Positions 28,564 to 36,968 of a DNA stretch of 64,000 bases are shown one piece after another. The stretch comes from Symbiodinium natans (Eukaryota; Sar; Dinophyceae; Suessiales; Symbiodiniaceae). The translations under genes and the position numbers were made by a program. Where the stretch lies: positions 652,589-716,588 of the forward strand of contig CAJNDS010001780.1 of the NCBI GenBank assembly GCA_905221605.1, read 5' to 3'. Position 1 is the first letter of the stretch; every line of letters starts with the position of its first letter. The notes under the pieces are model-generated. The model was given only the letters and a program-made list of their open reading frames with translations, made no database searches and was not told the DNA's origin.

Positions 28564-29241
28564 GGCCCGCCCGCCAGGGGAGTTTTTGGGGGGTTTAGGA
28601 TTTGGGGTTTAGGGTTTAGGGTTTAGGATTTAGGGTTTAGGGTTTAGGGTTTAGGGTCTAGGTTTCAGAGCTTGGGGTTGCTGGTTGCTAGTTCTTTCAG
28701 GGTTTGGGTGCAGGGTTTGAGTTGAGATTCCGGGCTTAACTTAGGGTGTAGAGTGTAGTTGAGGCCTCAGGGAGAGAGCCCCTAAAGGCACTCCTCGAAT
28801 TTCCTCAATGTTGGTTCAGGGTTTTTTTGGGTTCAGTTGTGCGAATCCCACCGAGGCTCAGTTGTGGTAAGGCTCGGACATACCCAGCCAAACCCAAGGC
28901 AACCAGAGGTTCAAGGGTTTAGGGAACTAGTAAAGAATGGGGCCCTAAACCCTAAACCCTAAGCCCAGGACTTCAGTTCGAGGGGTTCAGAGTTTAGGAT
29001 TAGGCGTTTTGGGGTTGTTAGGGGTCAGGGGTCAGGGTTCAAAGCAGACAGGCAGAGTGGTGCTTCATTTGCGCGCGGATACGTGACAGGCGGCGTTCGA
29101 AGACGGGTTTCCTAGAGAATAGGGTGTAGGGGGCAGGGTGTAGGGTGTGGGGTTTAACCCTAAACCCCAAGCCCCTAACTCTAACCCGTAAGCCCTAAAC
29201 CTTAAACCTTTCGGGTCCGGGGTGCAGGGTTTAGAGAGTAG

Positions 29242-29314
29242 GACGGGCTTGCGGTTCGGCACCGTGTCGGTGAATTGTGAATTGGTTGGGCTTGAAATTT
29301 CATCCAATTTCTGA
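29242..29314 (+). CDS. candidate C-terminal exon
   Basis: Acceptor GAGTAG|G, then TGLRFGTVSVNCELVGLEIS, SNF and TGA. Overlaps a minus-strand frame of 80 codons. Confidence 0.28.
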
Positions 29315-29549
29315 GTCCGGAGCTAGATCAGGCCTCAGCCCGCAACCTTAAATCTGACGCCCTAAGAAATCCAACCCCCCCCCCCTTTCGGAAGGACCCT
29401 GGATCACCCTAATAAATGAAGGAGAGAACCCTGAAGCGTAAACCCTAAACCTGACCCTATCCCCCAAACCCCAAAGCCCCTGTCTCATCCTGACGTCGAA
29501 GGCTTTGGTTTGAGATCAGATGTTTCAAGCTTTTGTTGACGGGCTTACC

Positions 29550-29642
29550 TTGGGATGTCCCCCCTTATACTACTAGTCCTTAGTAGGGAGTATTGCTTGG
29601 AGTCCCTATCGAGGACTGTTAGTATAAAGCGGGAGCATCCCC
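29550..29642. mobile_element. foldback element, family A
   Basis: TTGGGATGTCCCCCCTTATA left end, AGTATAAAGCGGGAGCATCC right end; internal CTAGTCCTTAGTAGGGA inverted to TCCCTATCGAGGACT. Confidence 0.75.
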
Positions 29643-29658
29643 TGGTTCAGGGTTTGTA

Positions 29659-29712
29659 GCCCTAAACCCTAAACCCTAAACCCTAAACCCTAAACCCTAA
29701 ACCCTAAACCCT
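29659..29712 (-). repeat. telomere-type array (C-rich on +)
   Basis: About eight CCCTAAA units ending inside a solo family A right end. Confidence 0.95.
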
Positions 29713-29713
29713 T

Positions 29714-29740
29714 AGTATCAGTATAAGGAACATCCCAAGG
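29714..29740. mobile_element. solo right end of a family A element
   Basis: GTATAAGGAACATCCCAAGG without a left half; its inner edge is the CCCTAAA array. Same arrangement as 62943-63030. Confidence 0.6.
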
Positions 29741-29758
29741 CTTACCCTATACTTCCAG

Positions 29759-29849
29759 GGACCTAACTGTTGTGTCCTTAAGGGCTAAGGAACCTAAAGA
29801 CAAGGCCCCATCAGATACAGTGTTTAGCGGCCTTCCTTATGGGGTTTAG
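29759..29849 (+). CDS. candidate exon
   Basis: Acceptor ACTTCCAG|G, one base, then DLTVVSLRAKEPKDKAPSDT and VFSGLPYGV to TAG. Lys-rich, protein-like; donor not clear. Confidence 0.33.
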
Positions 29850-29867
29850 GCTTTAGTGTTTAGGTTT

Positions 29868-29991
29868 AGGGTTTAGGGTTTAGGGTTTAGGGTTTAGGGT
29901 TTAGGGTTTAGGGTTTAGGGTTTAGGGTTTAGGGTTTAGGGTTTAGGGTTTAGGGTTTAGGGTTTAGGGTTTAGGGTTTAGGGTTTAGGGT
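29868..29991 (+). repeat. long telomere-type array (G-rich on +)
   Basis: About seventeen TTTAGGG units, the longest uninterrupted G-rich run in the window. Confidence 0.97.
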
Positions 29992-30008
29992 GAGCGTTTT
30001 TCTTTAAG

Positions 30009-30056
30009 GTGCAGGTTGAGGGGGCGAGTTTTGGGGAGGCTGTCGTCGGGTTGCAG
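30009..30056 (+). CDS. candidate mini-exon
   Basis: 16 phase-0 codons VQVEGASFGEAVVGLQ between TTTAAG|G and TTGCAG|GG. Confidence 0.3.
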
Positions 30057-30256
30057 GGTTCATGGGACTTGGGGTTGATGGAGTTCCTGGTTTATGGGTT
30101 TAGGGTTTAGGGTTTAGGGTTTGTGAGTTCATGCGTCAAGTCCTCGGACCCGTAATTCTAAAACCCTTTTTTCGGGGTACCTCATTGTCTGATCATTGAA
30201 TTAGAGAGCTACATGTCTGGTGATTGAACTAGTCAGCTACAGAACACAACACATGC

Positions 30257-30370
30257 ATGTCTTTGAGGGCCAAGCCTGTTGTAACGTTCGAAGCTTGCGT
30301 GGACGCGAACAACAAGCCCTTGCCTAAAGGTCCAAAGCAACCATGTATGTCAATGTGGGAGATGGGCTAA
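30257..30370 (+). CDS. small open frame, 37 aa
   Basis: ATG to TAA: MSLRAKPVVTFEACVDANNK then PLPKGPKQPCMSMWEMG. Has its own start and lies in repeat-free DNA, so it could be a first exon or a real small ORF. Unrecognised. Confidence 0.33.
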   Translation: MSLRAKPVVTFEACVDANNKPLPKGPKQPCMSMWEMG

Positions 30371-30583
30371 TGTGCCCTGGGGATTCCAGGCAACTTCCTC
30401 TCCTATTTTGTGGGGTGGGAGGGGGTTTTTAGTTGAGATGCATTTTCCTGTCTTCGACTTCTGGCTTAGCTCTTACAGGCGAGCCCTAAACTCTAAAACC
30501 CTAAACCTCAACCCACAACCCTAAAGCCGAAACCTGAAACCCGTACACCCTAAACCACTCGACCCTTTTTTCCCTACACAACC

Positions 30584-30630
30584 CTAAACCCTAAACCCTA
30601 AACCCTAAACCCTAAACCCTAAACCCTAAA
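30584..30630 (-). repeat. telomere-type array (C-rich on +)
   Basis: Seven CCCTAAA units. Confidence 0.95.
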
Positions 30631-30635
30631 CTCAG

Positions 30636-30728
30636 TCCAAGCTCCTCTCCAGGGACAGCGGCTGTACGCATTACCACTGCGGTCTTGCCGAGGCGGCAGA
30701 TCCTGCAGATCGTCAGCTTCGCAGCTCA
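30636..30728 (+). CDS. candidate exon, Cys/His-rich
   Basis: Reads SKLLSRDSGCTHYHCGLAEA then ADPADRQLRSS; G-C-T-H-x-H-C is metal-site-like. An internal CTCTCCAG|G could be the true acceptor. C-rich left, G-rich right. Confidence 0.35.
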
Positions 30729-30852
30729 AGGGTTTAGGGTTTAGGGTTTAGGGTTTAGGATGTAGGGTTTAGGGTCTAAGTTTTAGGGTTTAATTTAGGT
30801 TCTAGGGTTTAGGGGACTTCGCCTTCAATTTGGGTTCGGTGTTTCTGAATTC

Positions 30853-30939
30853 GGTTCCTTGTTTTGAGGTTTAGGTTCCCTTCTTAGGCCCTTTCAGACC
30901 AAAAAGGGCACCTTGTTTTTGCTAGGTTACTCTTGGGTC
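30853..30939 (+). mobile_element. foldback element, family F, left end decayed
   Basis: Right two thirds, ACCAAAAAGGGCACC and GGTTACTCTTGGGTC, match family F. Confidence 0.5.
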
Positions 30940-30941
30940 AC

Positions 30942-31010
30942 CCTAAACCCTAAACCCTAAACCCTAAACCCTAAACCCTAAACCCTAAACCCTAAACCCT
31001 AAACCCTCAA
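30942..31010 (-). repeat. telomere-type array (C-rich on +)
   Basis: Ten CCCTAAA units, starting directly at the GGGTC terminus of the family F copy. Confidence 0.97.
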
Positions 31011-31256
31011 AAGTTCCTGAACGGCCACCGGTGACCCTCGCCACAAACACCCCAGCTCAAATCCCCCTCCAATGAAACTCTACAAGCCCTACGAGCGTAA
31101 CCCCTCTGGATGTATTTGAACTTCTCCTAAACCCTACCCTAAACCCCAACCACACACCCTAACTTTGATGGTTTGGGTTTGGGGGTCTTAGGGGTTAAGC
31201 TTGTTCCTGGAGACCTTGGCACACTAAAGCCAGACCCAGCTTAGGTCTTACAGGGT

Positions 31257-31321
31257 TTAGGGTTTAGGGTTTAGGGTTCAGGGTTCAGGGTTCAGGGTTT
31301 AGGGTTTAGGGTTTAGGGTTC
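31257..31321 (+). repeat. telomere-type array (G-rich on +)
   Basis: Nine units, three of them TTCAGGG in a block. Confidence 0.95.
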
Positions 31322-31408
31322 AGCAAGCCACAGGCGCCGGAGCAGACCGAGATGGCTGAGAACCGGCCTGCCGGCGATGACGGCACTCCAACAGGCTCCA
31401 CGTGCCTT
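31322..31408 (+). CDS. candidate exon
   Basis: Reads SKPQAPEQTEMAENRPAGDD then GTPTGSTC; acidic, disordered-like. Confidence 0.3.
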
Positions 31409-31478
31409 AGGGTTTGTCAAGGAGCTAGCGGAGGGACCCTAAACCCTAAACCCTAAACCCTAAACCCTAAACCCTTAT

Positions 31479-31550
31479 AAGGGACCTTGGGGGTTATGTA
31501 GTTGTTCTTTAGGGGCTACACAGGTATATAGGGGCTATATAAAGTTTAGG
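31479..31550. mobile_element. interspersed repeat, family J
   Basis: GGGACCTTGGGGGTTATGTA and AGGTATATAGGGGCTATATA match 6195-6300 and 53475-53560. Confidence 0.45.
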
Positions 31551-31553
31551 TCT

Positions 31554-31781
31554 AAGGGTAGCTACATGGTCCCTGAATATGGGCCCTTGAAAGGGTGCCC
31601 CTTTTGTACCCCTTATATGCCCACTTTGGTTTAGGGTTTAGGGTTTAGGGTTTAGGGTTTAGGGTTTAGGGTTTAGGGTTTAGGGTTTAGGGTTTAGGGT
31701 TCTATACAACCCAAAGGGCCCACACTTCAGACCCTCTAGGGGAGGTAAGGGACCATATCAAGGGCCCATGAAACTACCCTT
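31554..31781. mobile_element. foldback element, family B, filled copy
   Basis: Aligns along its length with 5665-5812, but exactly seventy bases, ten perfect TTTAGGG units (31630-31699), sit in the centre before TTCTATACAACCC. Confidence 0.75.
31630..31699 (+). repeat. ten TTTAGGG units inside a foldback element
   Basis: Perfect units with sharp edges (CACTTTGG on the left, TTCTATAC on the right). See the family B entries. Confidence 0.97.
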
Positions 31782-31937
31782 GAATGCGGGGCCCTTGAAG
31801 AGTAGGACCCTGGGTTCAGGTTTAGGGTGTTCAGGGCTTTTGGGGCTTAGAGTTCAGGGTTTAGGGTTCAGGGTTCAGGGTTCAGGGCTGGCGGGGCTTG
31901 AGGCCTTTAAATGAAGTGCCGATTTGAAGGCTTCTAG

Positions 31938-32043
31938 GACCCAGAGTAGGCCCTTATTCCCTTTTTTTCAGGGTGCGGGTTCCCTCAGAAGCCCCTTTAA
32001 CCAAAGAGCGCACCCTTTTCATTCCTAGGATACGCTTGGGTCT
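31938..32043 (+). mobile_element. foldback element, family F, complete
   Basis: GACCCAGAGTAGGCCC left, GATACGCTTGGGTC right. Confidence 0.6.
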
Positions 32044-32076
32044 AGGCTTATAGACCCCGGAACACCCAGCCACATG

Positions 32077-32112
32077 AAGTTCACTGAGGGGATCGGCGCC
32101 ATCTCGACCTTA
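32077..32112 (+). CDS. possible first exon with ATG
   Basis: MKFTEGIGAIST directly before a C-rich unit; very short. Confidence 0.18.
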
Positions 32113-32317
32113 AACCCTAAACCCCAAAAAAACCTAAAATCCCGAAACATCCCCACAATCTAAAGACAAGCAAAACACCGCAAACAAAGCAGAAAAGCCA
32201 ACAAAACTTGACCTACCCACCCTGTTACATGTCCCTTCAAGAAAAGTAAGAGAAAATGCACGCACCGTAAACCTCAAACCCTAAACCCTAAACTCGAAGC
32301 CCGAAGCCCGAAGCCCT

Positions 32318-32408
32318 AAATCCTAAACCCTAAACCCTAAACCCTAAACCCTAAACCCTAAACCCTAAACCCTAAACCCTAAACCCTAAACCCTAAACCC
32401 TAAACCCT
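32318..32408 (-). repeat. long telomere-type array (C-rich on +)
   Basis: About thirteen CCCTAAA units. Confidence 0.97.
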
Positions 32409-32410
32409 AT

Positions 32411-32512
32411 ACCTACCCTCGCACCTTTGATCCCCTGAGGCGGATCCGTAGCTTCGTCATCCTCGGGATCGCCCCCGGCGGTACGGTCCCCTGTGCAGCC
32501 GCTGGCATCAGG
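32411..32512 (+). CDS. candidate exon, strand uncertain
   Basis: + frame: FDPLRRIRSFVILGIAPGGT then VPCAAAGI. Minus frame: DASGCTGDRTAGGDPEDDEA. Both look like protein, so I cannot choose. C-rich left, G-rich right. Confidence 0.28.
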
Positions 32513-32515
32513 GGT

Positions 32516-32572
32516 GTAGGGTTTAGGGTTTAGGGTTTAGGGTTTAGGGTTTAGGGTTTAGGGTTTAGGGCT
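32516..32572 (+). repeat. telomere-type array (G-rich on +)
   Basis: Eight units. Confidence 0.95.
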
Positions 32573-32692
32573 CAGGGGTTGGGGTTGAGGGTTTAGGGTT
32601 TAGGGTTTAGGGTTTGGGGTTTAGGGTTTAGGGTTTAGAGGTTTAGAGCTTTAGGGGTTAGGGCTTTAAGGGTTTAGGGTTTTAGTGGGTTA

Positions 32693-32760
32693 GGTTCCCT
32701 TTTCATCACCTTGTAAACCAAAAGGGGACCCTTGTTGTTCCTGGGTTACTCTTGGGTCCA
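32693..32760 (+). mobile_element. foldback element, family F, left end missing
   Basis: GTTCCCTTTTCATCACCTTG to GGTTACTCTTGGGTC; the left end merges into degenerate TTTAGGG units. Confidence 0.5.
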
Positions 32761-33035
32761 GGGGGTTTAGGGCTTTAGGGCATTAGGGGTTAAGGCTGTA
32801 GGGGGTTTTACGGTTAGGGTGTAGGGTTGGTTTAGGGTGTGGGGTTTCAGAGTTTCTCGCTTTCTGTTGTTAAGGGGTTGTGGGGCTATGGGGTAGGTTT
32901 ACGGTATAGGGTTGGGGTTCAGGCTTTCTCTCTTGTTGTTGTCAAAAGGAGCGTTTGGGGTCTGGTAGGGTTCAGGCTTCCTACACCTCCTAAACCCTAA
33001 ACCGTTTACTAGGGTTTAGGGCAGCCCTCTACTCG

Positions 33036-33126
33036 CGCAGCCGCCCACCGAGTTCTGACCCTAGACGCCGCATGAAAGGATGCGGGCGTGAACACCTCGC
33101 GAAAGAACCTTGCAAAGAGGATCTTG
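33036..33126 (+). CDS. candidate exon
   Basis: Reads RSRPPSSDPRRRMKGCGREH then LAKEPCKEDLG. Charged; unrecognised. Confidence 0.3.
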
Positions 33127-33246
33127 GCCCTAAACCCTAAACCCTAAACCCTAAACCCTAAACCCTAAACCCTAGACCCTGAACCCTGAATGCCCTGAAC
33201 CCTGAACCCTGAACCCTGAACCCGAAACCCTAAACCCTAAACCCTA
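33126..33246 (-). repeat. telomere-type array with CCCTGAA block (C-rich on +)
   Basis: CCCTAAA units, then six CCCTGAA/CCCTGAAC units, then CCCTAAA again: a point variant spread locally. Confidence 0.95.
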
Positions 33247-33433
33247 CTTGCCCCCAAGGAAGGAGTATGCGGGCGAGCTGTAGCCCCACGACGGGGTTGG
33301 AGACGCCCTGCGGCCCCTCAGTGAAGGTACGATATGATACGTTATGACTCTCACACCCTATGACACCTTTACCCTTGCTTAGGGTTTAGGATTTAGGGTT
33401 TAGGGTTTAGGGTTTAGGGTACAGGTTTCAGCT

Positions 33434-33469
33434 ACACCTCTACACACCCTTCGGGGTGGGTAGAGGTGT
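33434..33469. other. stable hairpin with TTCG loop
   Basis: A 16-bp stem (ACACCTCTACACACCC, one mismatch) closed by a C(TTCG)G tetraloop. Just after a G-rich array. UUCG loops are unusually stable in RNA. Confidence 0.6.
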
Positions 33470-33659
33470 CGGCCTGCAGCACGCAACCCCTACGCTACCC
33501 CTAACCCGTTGAAAGGAAAGCCCTAGCCCCCAGAGACCGCATCCTAGACCCTACAATCCAGTAGGGTTTAGGGTTGTTCGGGTTCTTAGGGTTTAAGGTT
33601 TAGGGTTTAGGGTTTTGGGGCTCGATTTAATTGAGGTTTAGGGTTTTGGGCTTAGGGCC

Positions 33660-33776
33660 CTACAACCGGTCGAGGTGAGAGCGACCCCGCCGGCGAGGGC
33701 GGCGAACGCCTGGTGGCTCAGGTCTTGGAAGCGCCCCTGAGCGTAGGATCCGAAAAGTGCCGCTAGCCCTAAACCC
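33660..33776 (+). CDS. candidate exon
   Basis: Open from at least 33660: GESDPAGEGGERLVAQVLEA then PLSVGSEKCR and TAG. An internal GCTCAG|GT at 33720 could be the real donor. G-rich left, C-rich right. Confidence 0.32.
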
Positions 33777-33822
33777 TAAACCCTAAACCCTAAACCCTAA
33801 ACCCTAAACCCTAAACCCTATA
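33777..33822 (-). repeat. telomere-type array (C-rich on +)
   Basis: Seven CCCTAAA units. Confidence 0.95.
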
Positions 33823-33847
33823 AGCCCTACAGAGTATGTTCCTCAAC

Positions 33848-34020
33848 TCATGGGTTCCCCTACTACCCCCCTCTATACTATACCCCCTCCCCCCACAGGT
33901 TTCCCTTAGTCAAGGCGATTTGGGGATGATTAAGCCTAATTAGACTTATTCAAGGGAACCTAGGGGGGGGGGGGGGGGGGGGGGCGGTAGTATAGAGGGG
34001 GGTAGTAGGGAAACCCGTGA
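33848..34020. mobile_element. foldback element, family E, intact, with G23 run
   Basis: Arms TCATGGGTTCCCCTACTACC and GGTAGTAGGGAAACCCGTGA are near-perfect over about 34 bp. The right half holds an uninterrupted run of about 23 G (33962-33984). Confidence 0.75.
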
Positions 34021-34024
34021 TCAG

Positions 34025-34168
34025 CAGATACTGGTCTTCGGGCTTTCAGAGGCTGCGAAGGACTTTTGTCGTGTTAGGGGTCTTTGCGGGGGTTCGTCTG
34101 CCGGTTGCCTGAGGCATTCTTACCCTGCAATGGCCCCCCAAAAGTGTCCCAAAGCTTACAAACCCTAA
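34025..34168 (+). CDS. open frame, 47 aa
   Basis: QILVFGLSEAAKDFCRVRGL then CGGSSAGCLRHSYPAMAPQK and a short tail to TAA. Competes with a minus frame of 75 codons; no family recognised. Confidence 0.28.
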   Translation, partial: QILVFGLSEAAKDFCRVRGLCGGSSAGCLRHSYPAMAPQKCPKAYKP

Positions 34169-34350
34169 ACTCTCAACAACCCTAGGGCCTTTAAAGCATC
34201 GGAACCTCGGCCCCAAGGCCCCAAACGCCAAGCCTCCAGCTCTAAGTCTAAGTCGGAACCCTAAACCCCACACCCCAAACTTGAAACCCTAAAATCCAAT
34301 CTCCTAATTCATCCCGAAGCCCCTACTAAGCCCATAAAAAACGAGCGTCT

Positions 34351-34560
34351 TTGAGACCCAAAGCCCCGCCCTCCCCAAAAGCCTCAACCCCTCTGCCTTA
34401 TCGGCTGGCGCAATGCCTGGCCCTCGTTTCATGGCAGCTACAATGCTTGTTACAGTTCGTGGTGCAATGGCTGGTACAATGGGTGGGAGTGGCTGGTACA
34501 CTGTGTGGTGCAATGGCTAAAGCCCCAAACCCTGAACTCCTACATGCCCTGAGTTTATGG
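34351..34560 (+). other. GGCTGGTACAATGG minisatellite-like island
   Basis: Repeats of TGCAATGGCTGGTACAATGG and GTGGCTGGTACA around 34430-34520 give Trp/Leu/Gln-rich frames; probably not coding. Confidence 0.3.
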
Positions 34561-34664
34561 TTACAGGGTGCTAGGGCTTATGGTCTTAGAAGTCTAGAGT
34601 CTATAGTTTTAGGGTTCAAGGGTTTGAGCGTTCATTGGTTTCCTTGGCGTTGTTCAGGGTTTGC

Positions 34665-34771
34665 CCTAAGGGTCCATGTACCTACATAGGGCAGACTTGG
34701 GCCTTAAAGTACTTCCTATATAGGGACGTTGGGGCCCAGGCATGCAATCATAAGGTACATGGACCCTTAGG
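34665..34771. mobile_element. foldback element, family D, perfect 19-bp ends
   Basis: CCTAAGGGTCCATGTACCT and its exact complement AGGTACATGGACCCTTAGG. Core CTTGGGCCTTAAAGTACTTC is shared with 50590-50694. Confidence 0.8.
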
Positions 34772-35057
34772 GTTAGTGATATAGGGTTTGGGTCTAACCT
34801 ATTCGGTTCTTAGGGTTTACAGGTTTGAAGCGTTGTGGGCTTACGGGTGTAGCGGTCTGGGGGGTGTGTGGCACGTACGGCTAAAAGGGGTTTTAGGGTA
34901 GATGACTAGGGTGTTACAGTTTTTAAAAATAGGGTTTCAGAGTTTTTAAGTTTTAGCAGTGTAGGGTTTCTGGGTTCTGGTCGAGTCGTGTAGGGCTTGC
35001 TTGGCTTATGGTTAATGATTCTTTTGCAGGGGTGTAATTTCAGGCTTGAGGCTCTAC

Positions 35058-35155
35058 GGTTAGGGTTTAGGGTTTAGGGTTTAGGGTTTAGGGTTTAGGG
35101 TTTAGGGTTTAGGGTTTAGGGTTTAGGGTTTAGGGTTTAGGGTTTAGGGTTTAGG
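35058..35155 (+). repeat. long telomere-type array (G-rich on +)
   Basis: About fourteen TTTAGGG units, opposite in orientation to the array at 35259. Confidence 0.97.
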
Positions 35156-35200
35156 CTCTACGGGGTTCTAAGATGCGGCTTTCGGGTTTGTAGGGTCCGA

Positions 35201-35257
35201 TGTTGACTGTTTGGGAGCCAGGGTTTTTGCGTCCGGCAACGCTTGTAATTACGAGTC
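35201..35257 (+). CDS. possible exon with ATG
   Basis: MLTVWEPGFLRPATLVITS between the two opposed arrays. Confidence 0.22.
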
Positions 35258-35258
35258 T

Positions 35259-35342
35259 AAACCCTAAACCCTAAACCCTAAACCCTAAACCCTAAACCCT
35301 AAACCCTAAACCCTAAACCCTAAACCCTAAACCCTAAACCCC
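35259..35342 (-). repeat. long telomere-type array (C-rich on +)
   Basis: About twelve CCCTAAA units. With 35058-35155 it makes a 290-bp structure that can form a long stem. Confidence 0.97.
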
Positions 35343-35350
35343 CAAATCCT

Positions 35351-35449
35351 CGTAAGCCCATCACCGGCACGATGGCCTGCTCAGGTTGCTATACGGGCGG
35401 GCGACGACCTGTCGGCGCCTTCCTTACTCTTCTTTCAGACTTCTTTCAC
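35351..35449 (+). CDS. candidate exon with CSGC
   Basis: Reads KPITGTMACSGCYTGGRRPV then GAFLTLLSDFFHG. C-rich left, G-rich right; one Cys pair. Confidence 0.33.
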
Positions 35450-35541
35450 GGTTTAGGGTTTAGGGTTCAGGGTTTAAGTTTAGGGTTTAGGGTTTAAGGT
35501 TTAGGGTTTAGGGTTTAGGGAGACTGGGGGAGGGGGGGGGG

Positions 35542-35675
35542 GGCTTCCCAAAATAGGGGTAGCTCTTTGGGGGGGTGTCCTTTTCTTCATTCAAACTCCA
35601 ACCAGCTTGGGGGGGGGGGGGGGGGGGGGGGGGGGGCTTTCCAAAATAGGGGCAGCATTTTGGTGGGTCTCTGTA
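35542..35675 (+). repeat. direct repeat with G28 run
   Basis: GGGGCTTCCCAAAATAGGGG at 35542 recurs as GGGGCTTTCCAAAATAGGGG at 35633; between them is a run of about 28 G (35610-35637). Confidence 0.75.
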
Positions 35676-35820
35676 CTAAGGATTCTAGTGAAAGAATCTT
35701 GGTGGGTATGGGGCGGGGTCCCGTATGTTGGCAAAAATCTACTTCTTCAGCTATCACACCTGTTGCAGGGACTTTTTGGTCTAGGATACCAGAGGTGGGG
35801 GCAACAACAACAACCTCAGT

Positions 35821-35915
35821 AGCTGAGTGGGCACACTGTACACTTTGTGGGATACTATAATCTCCTATAGAACTAAAAGTGTACTTTCTTGGGGCTTATG
35901 AACTCAGCAACTAAG
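35821..35915. mobile_element. foldback element, family G, empty copy
   Basis: Continuous centre CTATAGAACTAAAAGTGTAC where 26119-26245 has telomere-type units. Confidence 0.6.
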
Positions 35916-35965
35916 CAACGATCGTTTCAGGTCGATAGGTTTATGGTGTTTTTTTATGGGGGTTA

Positions 35966-36130
35966 ATGACAGGGCTTTTGGGCTCTAACTTCGCCCCTGG
36001 GAGGATCTTAAAAAAGCAAAACCTCCAAATCGTAACCTATACTGCTATTGGGTCAGATCTACTTTTTGGATCCTCCAATGGCCCAGGGGTCTGGGTAAAC
36101 CAGACTAGTGCACCGTCGGATCCCGAGGGT
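35966..36130 (+). CDS. open frame with ATG, about 55 aa
   Basis: MTGLLGSNFAPGRILKKQNL then QIVTYTAIGSDLLFGSSNGP and GVWVNQTSAPSDPEG, running into a G-rich array at CCCGAG|GG. Lower GC than other islands and repeat-free; unrecognised. Confidence 0.35.
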
Positions 36131-36205
36131 TTAGGGTTTAGGGTTTAGGGTTTAGGGTCTAGGGTCTAGGGTCTAGGGTTTAGGGTTTAGGGTTTAGGGT
36201 TGAGG
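36124..36205 (+). repeat. telomere-type array (G-rich on +)
   Basis: Eleven units, three consecutive TCTAGGG. Confidence 0.95.
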
Positions 36206-36286
36206 GTTGACCTTTGTGCAAACCTGTTCGGGTGCTGAAAAACTCCTCCAAACCCATAGGTGGCCAACACATAGCTTCCCATATTT

Positions 36287-36345
36287 CTGTATATATATAT
36301 ATATACACATGTATATATATATATGGATAGATAGATAGAGAGATA
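36287..36345. repeat. (AT)n/(GATA)n microsatellite
   Basis: TATATATATACACATGTATATATATATATGG then GATAGATAGATAGAGAGATA. Frames over it give YIYIYM peptides and are not genes. Confidence 0.9.
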
Positions 36346-36423
36346 AATCGTTAGAAACGGCGTAGTATACACAAGCCCTGCAAGCCCTCTCACACGTTTT
36401 GCACAATCTGCTCTTAGCCCTAA

Positions 36424-36582
36424 AAGTTCCCCAATCCCAAACACGAAGACCCTCCAATCCGCAAGCTTACGAGGACATTGGTCTCCGCTGGTCCCCCCGT
36501 CGCAACCGCGTTCCTCCGCTCTGAGGCCGCTTTTGCTGCGGGTTCCGGCTCAGGGTTTTTCGGGGTTCGGGAGCCTGATTGA
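36424..36582 (+). CDS. candidate exon, 52 codons
   Basis: Between TAA and TGA: KLTRTLVSAGPPVATAFLRS then EAAFAAGSGSGFFGVREPD form the well-composed part. Unrecognised. Confidence 0.3.
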   Translation, partial: KFPNPKHEDPPIRKLTRTLVSAGPPVATAFLRSEAAFAAGSGSGFFGVREPD

Positions 36583-36609
36583 AGGCTTAGGGACTTTGGG
36601 CCTTTAAGG

Positions 36610-36735
36610 TTGGGTTTAGGGTTTAGGGTTTGGGGTTTGGGGTTTAGGGTTTGGGGTTTAGGGTTTAGGGTTTAGGGTTTAGGGGTTAGGGGTTTAGGGT
36701 TTAACGTTTAGGGGTTCAGGGTTTAGGGGTTTTAG
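36610..36735 (+). repeat. telomere-type array (G-rich on +)
   Basis: TTTAGGG and TTTGGGG units passing into the octamer array. Confidence 0.9.
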
Positions 36736-36912
36736 GGGTTTTGGGGTTTTGGGGTTTTGGGGTTTTGGGGTTTTGGGGTTTTGGGGTTTTGGGGTTTTGG
36801 GGTTTTGGGGTTTTGGGGTTTTGGGGTTTTGGGGTTTTGGGGTTTTGGGGTTTTGGGGTTTTGGGGTTTTGGGGTTTTGGGGTTTTGGGGTTTTGGGGTT
36901 TTGGGGTTTTGT
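36736..36912 (+). repeat. TTTTGGGG octamer array
   Basis: About twenty-two uninterrupted TTTTGGGG units, the hypotrich-ciliate telomere type, beside TTTAGGG units. The WGFGVLGF frames over it are repeat-coded and not genes. Confidence 0.97.
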
Positions 36913-36968
36913 GTTTGTTGGTTTCGGGGGGTTCAGAGGTTTTGGGATTTGGAGTTTAAGAGTTAGGG

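Noticed and set aside
36187-36457. Two minus frames of about 85 codons
   Set aside because: They cross the AT/GATA microsatellite and are read from low-complexity DNA; no protein-like composition outside it.
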